64,000 nucleotides of DNA from Paraprevotella sp. GTDB lineage: Bacteria > Bacteroidota > Bacteroidia > Bacteroidales > Bacteroidaceae. Positions 18,901-26,815 of the stretch are shown piece after piece. A program made the translations under genes and the position numbers. The stretch spans positions 140,032-204,031 of the forward strand of contig JAGBCQ010000008.1 of NCBI GenBank assembly GCA_017937925.1, in the 5' to 3' direction. How positions within the stretch are numbered: position 1 is the stretch's first letter; each line of letters begins with the position of its first letter. The notes under the pieces were generated by a model. That model searched no databases, was not told the DNA's origin, and saw only the letters and a list, made by a program, of their open reading frames with translations.

Positions 18901-19474
18901 TAGCCTCCCAAAACATACAACCGTTGGGACCAAATGAATAACGGAAACCTGCTGCACCCTTCAAATCACAATACACCTGATATTGGAACGAGTGTCCTAT
19001 CTCATGGGCGATGGTCGAACCTACAGGATGACAGGTGGACGGACTGATCCACATTCCACCAATCAAATCGTCAAAACCACTGCCGTATGCCATCCATTCG
19101 GTCGTATAATAAAGGCAAATCACCATTTTATATTTATTCAGATTGCTGGTGGTTGCCAAATCAGCGAACTTCAACGTGTGAATGTTCAAAGTATAGAACG
19201 TTTCCAACTTAGCCAATAAGTCATCTATATCCACTCGGAATTCTGAAGGTACTGCCGTACTGTTCGGGTCGTTATTACCATAACCGTTTGCCCAGAACAC
19301 TACAATATTGGCACTTTCCCTACTACGATAACGACTCCATTGCACACTCACATTGTTGGTGGTAGTGCTCGCGTCATATCCTTCATTGTACATCTGTTGT
19401 GGGATATACACCTCTTTTTGAGCCATCAAAACGGCTGTGCAAAAAAAGAGAATAAGCGTTAGAAACTTTTTCAT
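15908..19474 (-). CDS. DUF6055-type secreted protein with HExxH zinc-protease motif
   Basis: 1188 residues from MKKFLTLILFFCTAVLMAQ (signal peptide); the in-frame ATG at 19507 overlaps the promoter and is rejected. Residues ~20-330 resemble DUF6055 as I remember it, with a gluzincin-like zinc motif AHEIGHSFQYQ (H157, E158, H161) and a downstream FWEATANWQ whose Glu (~190) is a plausible third ligand. Several beta-rich repeat regions follow: two similar blocks (~610-760 and ~980-1140) of the type LxKGLYKVxLHAFYRNG / LLPGLYRVEAQGFHRYG, likely carbohydrate-binding sandwiches. The C-terminus is AVYDLSGRRVADAP ... LPQGIYICKGKK, a short type IX-like sorting tail. Substrate unknown. Confidence 0.78.
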   Translation of the reverse strand: MKKFLTLILFFCTAVLMAQKEVYIPQQMYNEGYDASTTTNNVSVQWSRYRSRESANIVVFWANGYGNNDPNSTAVPSEFRVDIDDLLAKLETFYTLNIHTLKFADLATTSNLNKYKMVICLYYTTEWMAYGSGFDDLIGGMWISPSTCHPVGSTIAHEIGHSFQYQVYCDLKGAAGFRYSFGPNGCMFWEATANWQAAMAYPDEMYSTSMWMYRQTHNLAFTHEWMRYQSYWMHYYWCDNYGIDMMGRIWRGGTTWGDDVNQVYMKIQNMTVNELYREYMDAAMHFVTWDFKNEDWKRRGSYYDIGNFIYNYLPVDVNKFQVSYSSCPQSTGYNVIPLEVPAAETTVTTRFTALPPGCALAEGEVPTYWNGDRFAAADVKAYNTFAEADARGFRLGYVALLKDGTRVYQTEDQVYCTGTDTTSVDVAFKVPANTERLWLVVSPAPSMYIVHGWDDNYINDDQWPYQVEFTNTTIPGSEKYYLYDETTGLYFSRGGLGGTQNVADSFGFPLLDNTNIKAIKTENGVVYQNVSTGGYLKVNADKSIATNATLETATVWKQMTSAQRNKQIAQQLAEQEKEVATLANIGMEKQTLAQHAENDFKATDMTTKVVNAALTQNVSGWKVTGSTPVAENGALEVYENITQLAQSVKGLSKGLYKVSLHAFYRNGLADVCVTNANAGFKQMSNAYIEANGCVAQIVDWASERKSDTYPNWLNEAKACFNEGLYRNDLYVFVGDDGLLDIKIVSPSRVAGSWFCFSDLTLTYYGMNDEFTPEFVEIAVDTPPLAAKSIGAGTYYFRNRASGTFLSAGKERDAQAVLSEEGLNFTLRHKTKGQYTFNSRIESAADCSFIGNPGAVGAVPFVDQEEFNYAIQPLANGAYVISYQGVSSDGQTKVFYWGYDESKPEMLYTRLTDSTDIAAQWDILKRTDYVELLQEKARKATPENPVDVTGYLYASDFSLNDTRNTSSWKGAPVVGGSAENNCAEKYNTSFNVYQSLTKLLPGLYRVEAQGFHRYGSYTAAYEAFINGTENIDAVMYANEVEQPLKSIFADAKMSGYPGGSTGKWVAPAVGYAIPDDMAAASTAFTGGYFKNELTVRVGEDGQLTIGFKKTSGATPEANWTTFDNVRLIALQIDGENAIEDVLADDGASVGDERFGTAVYDLSGRRVADAPTSTLPQGIYICKGKKFVVK

Positions 19475-19504
19475 GATATTTAGATTTTCGTGATTGTATG
19501 ACGA

Positions 19505-19512
19505 CAAATTTA
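19505..19512 (-). promoter_or_regulatory. Promoter -7 element for the DUF6055 gene
   Basis: Reverse strand TAAATTTG, 30 bp before the ATG at 19474. It supports that start over the one at 19507. Confidence 0.45.
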
Positions 19513-19605
19513 CGATATTAGTTGAACATAATCAAGCGGAATTTTCAAAAAGAAAACGCCAAAATGTAAAAGATTTCTCAATCTGCTTTTTTAGAGGAAA
19601 TTTCG

Positions 19606-19711
19606 GACGTCCGTCGTCAAAACGCAAGACGTCCGTCGTTGCGACGACATCAGTAGAGAATTTCAACGACCTCAGTAGAAAATTTTCGTTTCGTCAGCAG
19701 GAAATTTTCCC
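19606..19711. repeat. Degenerate tandem repeats of about 22 bp
   Basis: Five units, each opening GAC or GTC, begin at 19606, 19628, 19646, 19668 and 19693. The first two share GACGTCCGTCGT and the next three share (A/C)TCAGTAGA(G/A)AATTT or its variant TCAGCAGGAAATTTT. No gene lies between 19475 and 19811; the rest of that gap holds only the DUF6055 promoter and the ispF terminator. Confidence 0.5.
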
Positions 19712-19739
19712 ATTGTCTAACCACCTCATTTACAACAAC

Positions 19740-19777
19740 AAAAAGAGACTGAAAAATTCTTATGAACTTTCAGTCTC
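19740..19777 (-). terminator. Rho-independent terminator of the FAH-porU-porV-ispF operon
   Basis: Perfect 10-bp inverted repeat GAGACTGAAA (19745-19754) / TTTCAGTCTC (19768-19777). Read on the reverse strand, the hairpin is followed by TTTTTG. It lies 35 bp after the ispF stop. Confidence 0.8.
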
Positions 19778-19811
19778 AACCTAAAAATATCAAATTGATT
19801 GTTAAGTTTTT

Positions 19812-20294
19812 TTATTCTTTCTCTATCAGTACGGTGGCATAAGCCGAAATGCCTTCCTCACGTCCCGTAAAGCCCAATTTTTCTGTAGTAGTGGCTTTAA
19901 CGGAGACATCCTCTGCCTCTATACCCATGACGGATGCCAAACATTCTTGAATTGAGGGTATATGTGCTTTTAGTTTGGGGCGTTCAGCACAAACCGTCGC
20001 ATCGATATTGCCCACCCGATAACCTTTTGTAGCTATCAGTTCTACAGTCTTACGCAACAGGATTTTGCTATCGATATTATGGAATTCGGCACCAGTATCG
20101 GGAAAGTGATAACCTATATCACGCATATTGGCCGCACCGAGAAGGGCATCACAAATGGCGTGTATCAACACATCGGCGTCGCTGTGTCCCAAGAGTCCCA
20201 TGCTATGCTCCAAACGGATACCGCCCAACCACAATTCTCGTCCTTCTACCAAACGATGAACATCGAAACCGAAACCTACTCTGATTTTTGCCAT
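19812..20294 (-). CDS. ispF: 2-C-methyl-D-erythritol 2,4-cyclodiphosphate synthase
   Basis: Fifth step of the MEP isoprenoid pathway; forms a trimeric zinc enzyme. The signature FGFDVHRLVEGRELWLGG (zinc ligands D and H at residues ~10 and 12), the GLLGHSDADVLIHAI helix with the third ligand His, and the C-terminal KATTTEKLGFTGREEGI are all present. 160 residues is full length. It ends the operon after porV, 11 bp downstream. Linkage of a housekeeping isoprenoid gene to T9SS genes is positional; no functional link is implied. Confidence 0.96.
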   Translation of the reverse strand: MAKIRVGFGFDVHRLVEGRELWLGGIRLEHSMGLLGHSDADVLIHAICDALLGAANMRDIGYHFPDTGAEFHNIDSKILLRKTVELIATKGYRVGNIDATVCAERPKLKAHIPSIQECLASVMGIEAEDVSVKATTTEKLGFTGREEGISAYATVLIEKE

Positions 20295-20305
20295 AGTTGC
20301 AACGA

Positions 20306-21490
20306 TTAACGACGGCGACGACCACCGAACAAATCCTTGATGCCGTCTAAATCAAATCCTAAAGAGAAACGCATGGTTTGATCCAGAGGGTTGCTTTGCG
20401 CTGTTGAGAACACATAACCTGCATCCAACGAGAAAACACTCATACGGAAACCCGCTCCCACTGTCAAGTACTTTCTGTTTCCTTTATTCTCGCTCTCATG
20501 GTGATAACCGGCACGCAAAGAGAAACGATCGTTGTAGATATATTCCAGACCGACACTCCATTGAATTTCTTGCATCTCTTCCTTAAATCCGTTGGGGGCA
20601 TCACCAAAACTCTTGAAAATACCAGCAATGGGCGATATGTCATAATAATCTTTCTGCACACGGTCGGTATAATCTTGGTCGGCTTCTCCTTCGTTTTGTT
20701 TCGGATAGGTTGGTACCAAAAGTTTGTTAGCCTCTGCTGCCAATGAGAATTTATTGTATTCGTTGATTGGCACCAAGAAATTCACACCCAAACGCAAGTT
20801 GGTGGGGATAAACTCAGCATTGTCATCGCCACCGTAGGAAATCTTACTACCGATATTACTGATGTTCAAACCGATACCCATGTTCCACTCACGACTGCGC
20901 CCCATAAAATAACGGTTCCAATACAATGCAATGTCTGCAGCAAAAGCCTTTCCGTGTGTTGTCTCTTCCGAATAATCGTATGTTATATCCGAATAGATGA
21001 AACGCAAAGCAACAGCTGCGGAGAAATTCTGGCTCAACATACGGGAGTAAGCCACGTCAACTGCCAACTCATACGGACTGATAGTCATATCTGTTGCGCC
21101 GTCTAATGAACTACCTGTAGAGACCTCGCCTAACGAGAAATAGCGCATGGAAGCACTCAATGCCTGATAATCGCCTATACGGTAGAAACCGGCTACGTAT
21201 GCCAAATTGATGTCGTTGACCAACTGACGCAACCAAGGTGTATAACTGGCTGCTACTCCGGCACGCGCGATATTGAAGGGGTATTTTGCCGGATTCCAAT
21301 ATTGTGAATTGACATCTGCCTCAGTCGCCGCACCCAAGTCTCCCATCGCACCACCACGTGCATCAGGAGCTATGGATAACGAGGTCACTCCTGTCGTTAC
21401 CGGATTAAACATATTTCTCTTATCCAGTGCTTGTAATGACATCATGATGCCACACAACATACAGAACGTTAAACACAAATATCTTTTCAT
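20306..21490 (-). CDS. porV: Type IX secretion system outer-membrane protein PorV
   Basis: 394 residues: signal peptide, then NPVTTGVTSLSIAPDARGGAMGDLGAATEADVNSQYWNPAK, written here only as a landmark (SIAPDARGGAMGD core), which is the FadL/PorV-type N-terminus; the rest is an alternating beta-barrel pattern ending in a Phe/Leu-rich last strand and RRRR. PorV is the outer-membrane shuttle that receives cargo from the SprA translocon and hands it to the PorU sortase. It lies directly downstream of porU (45 bp), as in other Bacteroidetes, supporting the assignment. Confidence 0.92.
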   Translation of the reverse strand: MKRYLCLTFCMLCGIMMSLQALDKRNMFNPVTTGVTSLSIAPDARGGAMGDLGAATEADVNSQYWNPAKYPFNIARAGVAASYTPWLRQLVNDINLAYVAGFYRIGDYQALSASMRYFSLGEVSTGSSLDGATDMTISPYELAVDVAYSRMLSQNFSAAVALRFIYSDITYDYSEETTHGKAFAADIALYWNRYFMGRSREWNMGIGLNISNIGSKISYGGDDNAEFIPTNLRLGVNFLVPINEYNKFSLAAEANKLLVPTYPKQNEGEADQDYTDRVQKDYYDISPIAGIFKSFGDAPNGFKEEMQEIQWSVGLEYIYNDRFSLRAGYHHESENKGNRKYLTVGAGFRMSVFSLDAGYVFSTAQSNPLDQTMRFSLGFDLDGIKDLFGGRRRR

Positions 21491-21535
21491 ATCCTACTAT
21501 TATCTAATTACATAATAAACAAACGGCGGCGTTGC

Positions 21536-24500
21536 CTATTTATTGCGCAGTATCACAATTTTATTGGTGCGCGAAACGGCTTTGCTATCGGGTGTCGATA
21601 CGCTGACACGATAGAGATATACGCCGGTAGAGAGAGGCATTCCGGATGAAGTGGTAAGATTCCATGTTACCGGATAGATACCATCGGCTGAGGTGCCCTT
21701 CTCTGTGTGACGCCACAAATTACGCCCTGCGAAATCGAATACCTCAAGCGTAAAACTACATTCCGTACCGGGGCGGTCGTAACGCACAATGAACGTCGTC
21801 TGCTCTCGTGCCGGATTCTCAGAACAAGTCAGACTGATGAAATCGGGACTTAGTTTGCTATCTACATTGAAGTCGAACGTCACGGTCGAAGCATTGTTCA
21901 TCACGTCCCATGCCCTGAATGTCAAGGTGTGTTGTCCGTCGGGCAAAGCCGGTATGACGAACGCCAACTGACCTTTACGATAATCACCCAATGCACTCAT
22001 GTAATGGCTATTGAGTATGTAAGTCGTTGCCGGATTGTTGTCGATAATCAATTCCAAATCGTGCCCCACAGCTGTACTTGTGGTGTTGATACCACTCTCG
22101 TCTTCCAACGTCGCAACGAAATAAGGGGTCTTGTTCACCGTACCTCCCCAAACAAAATCTTCTCGGTTCAGGTATGCCGTGATTTTCGGTCCCTCCTTAT
22201 CTGCAAGTAAATCCGAACCGCTACCGCCTACCACCACATTCTCGGTGTAACCGTTCGCTTCACGTACTCGGTCGTTGTCAATTGCATAGAGTACGATTCG
22301 CCCTTTCTCACCGGAATACTTGATGTCCATTGGTATGGGGAATGAGAAACTAAAACGTCCGTTTCGTATGGAATCGCTTCCGCTGTACAACCGTTTGTCG
22401 CGAGTAAAGAAGGTAAATGCTTCGTCCGACTTACCGTCGTTGTTGAGACAAGTAATCAAACTTTCACTGTCATAGACTGTTGCTGTCAACACACCGGTAT
22501 AATCGGTCAATTTATTGCCATTCTCGTCAGCAATATAACCTTCTATCTTTGCCAAATCGCCCGCCTTAAAGTCAACAGTGGTACTTGCATCGCTAATTGA
22601 CTGCCCATTCACGTTCTCAATCACCGCCTTGTACTTTGGCATTCCTAATGTCAGAGCCGGGTCGCCCAACAGTACATAATGCAGTTTGTTTTCCGAACGG
22701 TCTTTATCGGGATTGGACTGACTTGTATTCAAAAGAACGGACTTGGCGAGGCGTAAAGCGTCACCAATCGTATTACGTCTGCCATTAGCATCTTCATCCA
22801 ACAAATAACGTGAGAAATGTCGGTTCATCATACTGTTTTGTGTGGCATACACCGTTCTGGTTGTTCCTACGAATGCCACCGCTGCACCTGTCGGGTGCAA
22901 TACAGCTTTCTCACCGATGTTATCCTCGTTCATATCGAATGGTGCGACATCGCAAGCCGCGGTAAACCATAATGGTACTTTACTTGAACTGAAATGGTCG
23001 AAGTCCGACAACAATATCGCTTGCTCATGCGACAGACTTCGCGGATTGCCATGACCGGTATAATTCATTACCAGGCATCCCTCGTCCATTTGTTTCTTGA
23101 CATCCGCCACGACTCCCGGATAAGTGTTACTCGTTGTGGTTGACATCCGCTTATAAGCATCCCAATGGATGCGATTGACTTGCATCTCGGGATGTTTGGT
23201 TTCCACTAAGGTCGCTATTTCCTCAGCCATCTCCAGATGCTGATTGTTATCGCCATCATCGCCTAAAACGCATATCACGTTTTTCCATGAACCGGCATGT
23301 TTATTCTGCATATAATCAATCGTCTTATCCACCATGATTTTGGCTGCCGTTTCCGTTGTTACAGGGAAACGTCCAATGCCCAAATCTGTTTTATTCTCCT
23401 TGAGCGAACCGCCTTCGCCATCGTCCAACAGACCGAAATAGTCCTCCATGACGTAACTGGTGGTATGACTTAATGAGTTTTCTGCTTCATAGCAAAGTAA
23501 ATAATCGTCGGGATTCAATCCTCTTGTGGCGGATGACAGCATACGATTGTCCCATACGCCATCGCCGAACAACAAGAGATAGCGAGGTGTATCCGCATCG
23601 TTGGTAGCACGGTCGTACAACATTTTCATCATTCGACGATAAGCAGTAGCATCGGGCGTACCGGATGAAAATTCATTGTAAACTTGATCGGCACGCACTA
23701 TATGCACTCTCATGCTGTCCATACTGCGGTGTGCCTCCGCCAAACGGTGGGCTTGAGCGTAGAGTTTTCCACTAGTCGGAATAATAATGACCATGTCAGC
23801 TGGTGTTAGCGCATGAAGATCTTGGTTAGCTACCTCTCCGATATATGTAGGCGAAGGGTATTCCTCATTCACATCGACTGCCACATATTCGCATGACGGG
23901 TCAGCAACCGGAACTTGATAAGTATTGCCGGACAATGTGCCTTTCATTTCTGCCATCGGCTCTCCGCGACGTCCCAAACGCCACACTTTCACTCCCGTTC
24001 GCCCATTCGTATTGATAACGAAACGACCTGCTTGCGACTGCGCATCCCGCATATACAAGTAGGGTTTTGTCATCTTGAGCTGGCGTGTGTAGTTCAGTTC
24101 AATATATCCTAATCTGGCATCTACTCCTGCCGTAGATGTCACGTTGACTTCCGTTCCTGCACTGCCTGTTCGCAACGTTTGGACGGTAAACGTCGCGGTG
24201 CTTTCCATAGCAGCGTAATACGAACTGGGGACTGCGCTGATGCTTGTTCTCCGTTGCTGTTCTCCGTTGATGGTGGTTAGGAATGAAGAAGAAGAGGAGG
24301 AAGAAGCAGTAAAAGACACCGTCACTTTACCTCCCTCAGTCGCGACAGGGTCAATTGTTTCCAACACATAGGTCTTGGAATTTTGCTGAGCATAGTTGTG
24401 CGCTTCATAGAGTTTACGTCCACTGGTGTACCATGCAAATTCTTCTTTTAAATACAAAGAAGTAGCAGGTGTCGTGGTAATGTCTCTCAGTGGTGTAACG

Positions 24501-25306
24501 CCGGCATTGCCTTCTGCAATCGTCAGTGGTGAGTCGCCTTCGGTAAGGAAGTAACAAGCATGACGAGCATAGTTATTGACTCTGTGCGTTGTTCTTGAAT
24601 TGTTCCTTAATTTGCTCCATGAAATAAGTCCCTTACCATAGAACAACAGTCCTTTGCCATCACGATAGAGAGGAACTTCCTCCAAATCGTCAAAGTCCTC
24701 GTCTGCATCAATCTTCTCATCTTGAATATGACCGCCATAACCATACAACTTAACACGCGATGCATCATTGAATCCCATGCGTTGCAAGTCAGCATGAGTC
24801 AAACGATATACACCATTGCTCGTGATGCCTATCTTAACCCATCGGCCTTGTGCCAACACCGAATGATCAGCATAACGTCCGGCGGAATTCGTGGCGTAAG
24901 TTGCCACACGTTTGACCACTTGTCCCCGACGTGCTATCTTCATTTTAAAACTGAGCAGTTTATAATAAGTCCCGGCTCGTTTCACAATAGGTATAAAGGA
25001 AACGTCCAAGTAACCCTTCTTTCGAGATACGGTCACATTAGCATTCACTTGCGGTTCGTCGGGTAAAGAGTCTGCCCAATTAGCCACATCTTTGGCTTCT
25101 TTTGTCGTCAGTTGCTTGTACTCCGGATAATCCAAAGTCACCTCATAACGATAGTCATTGTAGTTCTCCTCCAAAGGTATCACCTCGTTATAATAGGTCG
25201 GAAAACTATCGGCTTTCAGTATCTTCCAATCGACATAAGTGAATTCCTGTGCCACGACGGTCATCGCAGCGCACAGAAACATCAATATGGCTATTCTAAA
25301 TCTCAT
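21536..25306 (-). CDS. porU: Type IX secretion system sortase PorU
   Basis: 1256 residues with a signal peptide (ILMFLCAAMTVVAQ). A gingipain-like C25 peptidase domain occupies roughly residues 500-880. The catalytic His lies in MNYTGHGNPRSLSHEQ (~residue 748) and the Cys in WFTAACDVAPFD (~785), both visible. The C-terminus carries a CTD-like domain ending GVYLYRVSVST ... KIVILRNK. PorU cleaves the C-terminal sorting domain of T9SS cargo and attaches A-LPS or another anchor. The stop of the FAA hydrolase gene lies 3 bp upstream, so it is cotranscribed. Confidence 0.93.
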   Translation of the reverse strand: MRFRIAILMFLCAAMTVVAQEFTYVDWKILKADSFPTYYNEVIPLEENYNDYRYEVTLDYPEYKQLTTKEAKDVANWADSLPDEPQVNANVTVSRKKGYLDVSFIPIVKRAGTYYKLLSFKMKIARRGQVVKRVATYATNSAGRYADHSVLAQGRWVKIGITSNGVYRLTHADLQRMGFNDASRVKLYGYGGHIQDEKIDADEDFDDLEEVPLYRDGKGLLFYGKGLISWSKLRNNSRTTHRVNNYARHACYFLTEGDSPLTIAEGNAGVTPLRDITTTPATSLYLKEEFAWYTSGRKLYEAHNYAQQNSKTYVLETIDPVATEGGKVTVSFTASSSSSSSFLTTINGEQQRRTSISAVPSSYYAAMESTATFTVQTLRTGSAGTEVNVTSTAGVDARLGYIELNYTRQLKMTKPYLYMRDAQSQAGRFVINTNGRTGVKVWRLGRRGEPMAEMKGTLSGNTYQVPVADPSCEYVAVDVNEEYPSPTYIGEVANQDLHALTPADMVIIIPTSGKLYAQAHRLAEAHRSMDSMRVHIVRADQVYNEFSSGTPDATAYRRMMKMLYDRATNDADTPRYLLLFGDGVWDNRMLSSATRGLNPDDYLLCYEAENSLSHTTSYVMEDYFGLLDDGEGGSLKENKTDLGIGRFPVTTETAAKIMVDKTIDYMQNKHAGSWKNVICVLGDDGDNNQHLEMAEEIATLVETKHPEMQVNRIHWDAYKRMSTTTSNTYPGVVADVKKQMDEGCLVMNYTGHGNPRSLSHEQAILLSDFDHFSSSKVPLWFTAACDVAPFDMNEDNIGEKAVLHPTGAAVAFVGTTRTVYATQNSMMNRHFSRYLLDEDANGRRNTIGDALRLAKSVLLNTSQSNPDKDRSENKLHYVLLGDPALTLGMPKYKAVIENVNGQSISDASTTVDFKAGDLAKIEGYIADENGNKLTDYTGVLTATVYDSESLITCLNNDGKSDEAFTFFTRDKRLYSGSDSIRNGRFSFSFPIPMDIKYSGEKGRIVLYAIDNDRVREANGYTENVVVGGSGSDLLADKEGPKITAYLNREDFVWGGTVNKTPYFVATLEDESGINTTSTAVGHDLELIIDNNPATTYILNSHYMSALGDYRKGQLAFVIPALPDGQHTLTFRAWDVMNNASTVTFDFNVDSKLSPDFISLTCSENPAREQTTFIVRYDRPGTECSFTLEVFDFAGRNLWRHTEKGTSADGIYPVTWNLTTSSGMPLSTGVYLYRVSVSTPDSKAVSRTNKIVILRNK

Positions 25307-25309
25307 TCT

Positions 25310-25927
25310 TTATCTTACATTAAAATCCAAAACCTTACGGTCCTGTATATATCCTTGCAGGTGTTGCCCTATCTCTGCAGTACCTACCCCTACCGGTGTT
25401 CCTGTGAACAACAAATCGCCAATCTTCAACGTGAAGAAACGACTGACGTACGCTATAATGTCATCCACCGAATGTATCATATCGCCCGAGTAACCTTGTT
25501 GTACGGTTTCTCCGTTGATGTCCAAACGGAATGGTATCTCTTGAATGGCAGGCAACTCCTCCTTCGCTATAAAATCGCCTATCACCGCCGAACCGTCGAA
25601 CCCTTTGCAAAGTTCCCAAGGCAGACCGTCCTTCCTGAACTTCCGCTGCATATCGCGTGCAGTAAAGTCTATTCCCACCGTCACAGCATCATAATAACGA
25701 TGCGCAAAGCGCGGAGCGATGTTCTTGCCTAACCGACAGATGCGCACCACCAATTCCGTTTCATAGTCACACTGCTGCGTGAAGTCGGGGATGAAAAATG
25801 GTTTACCGTCCTTCAACAACGCAGAATCCGGTTTGGTAAAGATTACAGGCTCTTCCGGTTTATATAACGTTCCATCCAACTCTTTATTGTGCTCGGCATA
25901 ATTCATGCCTACTGCAATTATCTTCAT
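25310..25927 (-). CDS. Fumarylacetoacetate hydrolase family protein
   Basis: 205 residues with FAH-fold motifs: the N-terminal MKIIAVGMNYAEHNKEL, the metal-binding CDYETELVVRI (E-x-E) and the C-terminal GDLLFTGTPVGVG. In this family such short proteins are oxaloacetate decarboxylases, acylpyruvases or related enzymes; the substrate cannot be decided from sequence. It heads the operon ahead of porU, with a promoter -7 box 28 bp upstream. Confidence 0.9.
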   Translation of the reverse strand: MKIIAVGMNYAEHNKELDGTLYKPEEPVIFTKPDSALLKDGKPFFIPDFTQQCDYETELVVRICRLGKNIAPRFAHRYYDAVTVGIDFTARDMQRKFRKDGLPWELCKGFDGSAVIGDFIAKEELPAIQEIPFRLDINGETVQQGYSGDMIHSVDDIIAYVSRFFTLKIGDLLFTGTPVGVGTAEIGQHLQGYIQDRKVLDFNVR

Positions 25928-25954
25928 AATTGTAATGTTTTATCGTTCCAAATA

Positions 25955-25962
25955 CAAAAATA
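25955..25962 (-). promoter_or_regulatory. Promoter -7 element for the FAH-porU-porV-ispF operon
   Basis: Reverse strand TATTTTTG, 27 bp before the FAH start. It fits TAnnTTTG but lies in AT-rich sequence, so chance is possible. Confidence 0.4.
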
Positions 25963-25989
25963 AGGATTTATTTCTGTCTTGATACCATT

Positions 25990-26079
25990 CAAACGATAAT
26001 TAAAGAATATTTAAATACCGTTTTATTGATACACATCGTTCTTAATCTTGATTTCTATCAATGACAACGCTATCGTTTG
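25990..26079. other. Intergenic stretch with a long-loop inverted repeat
   Basis: The 339-bp gap between the FAH gene and the FISUMP remnant has no ORF. It holds a perfect 9-bp inverted repeat CAAACGATA (25990-25998) / TATCGTTTG (26071-26079) with a 72-bp loop, and the terminator at 26171-26214. This is the left edge of the accessory island; no attachment site could be recognised. Confidence 0.3.
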
Positions 26080-26164
26080 ACAGGTACTAAATAAGTTGAC
26101 AAGTTAAACTTTGATTCTTATATAGGTTTACACTGCACGATAAGTTTAAGTTGAAAGTTAGGGG

Positions 26165-26214
26165 AATAAAAACAAAATGTTCCTTCACTGCAATTAAGGA
26201 AGGAACATTTTGTT
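26165..26214 (-). terminator. Terminator at the left end of the island operon
   Basis: Perfect 16-bp inverted repeat AACAAAATGTTCCTTC (26171-26186) / its complement (26199-26214), 12-nt loop. On the reverse strand it is followed by TTTATTCC, fitting termination after the FISUMP remnant. The 12 bp next to it, TATCATCATTGT, also occur beside the tsf terminator. Confidence 0.75.
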
Positions 26215-26266
26215 ATCATCATTGTGCTATCCTTGTACTTAGAAAGGAAGGATGCACTTTAAATTC

Positions 26267-26812
26267 TCACTTCACCACTGCGCGTACGGAACATCCATAC
26301 ATGCGACGATTGTAGTGTGCACCATAATATTCTTCACCGAAGTCAAGATACCACGCATCATTAGGATTCTTACCACCCAATGAATTTGCCCAATAGTAAC
26401 CATATTTAGAAGCATCTTCACCCGTATTACATCCGGCAGCAGGAAGGAAGATACTATTACCGTTAGGACCTGTAACTTTTCGCCCAAATACATCGTTTTG
26501 GGAAACCCAAGCCCATGAGCAGTTATCTTTAAGTTCTTTTATTTCCATTTCAGTAGGCATACGCCATTTACTTCCCATATTTACCGTTGCAGCATCATCT
26601 TCTGGGTCAAGGATGGTTTTTCCATCATGAAATTCATTGAAGCCATATGTTTGGTTAGTACAATATTTAGTTAGAGAAAAATTGTCTTCATTACACCATT
26701 TATAGTTATTCCAACCATATTCTTCCTTTGGAGCAATTTCGCCCCAAGCAATAATTTCCTTTGCTTTAGCTACATCCTCAGCAGTTTTACGCCCTTGATA
26801 GGAAAAGTACAA
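26267..26812 (-). pseudogene. FISUMP-type (Fib_succ_major) protein, 5'-truncated
   Basis: The readable part matches the C-terminal FISUMP/C-type-lectin-like domain: MGSKWRMPTEMEIKEL, VTGPNGNSIFLPAAGC, GYYWANSL and the final YGCSVRAV. Intact relatives have a signal peptide and extra N-terminal sequence; here the ORF opens at a TTG (26812) only 3 bp after the NYN stop, with no signal sequence. Residues 10-22 (TAEDVAKAKEIIA) are encoded by a 39-bp exact copy of tsf, directly joined to the FISUMP-like WGEIAPKEEYGWNNYKWC. It therefore looks like a rearranged, decapitated gene. Translation by coupling to the NYN gene is possible but would give a cytoplasmic product. Confidence 0.75.
26747..26785 (-). 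repeat. 39-bp exact copy of an internal tsf segment
   Basis: Identical base for base to 33082-33120 inside the EF-Ts gene, same orientation and same reading frame (TAEDVAKAKEIIA; tsf residues ~248-260). Identity ends abruptly on both sides. The two copies form direct repeats 6.3 kb apart that bracket most of the accessory island. Confidence 0.95.
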
Positions 26813-26815
26813 AAC

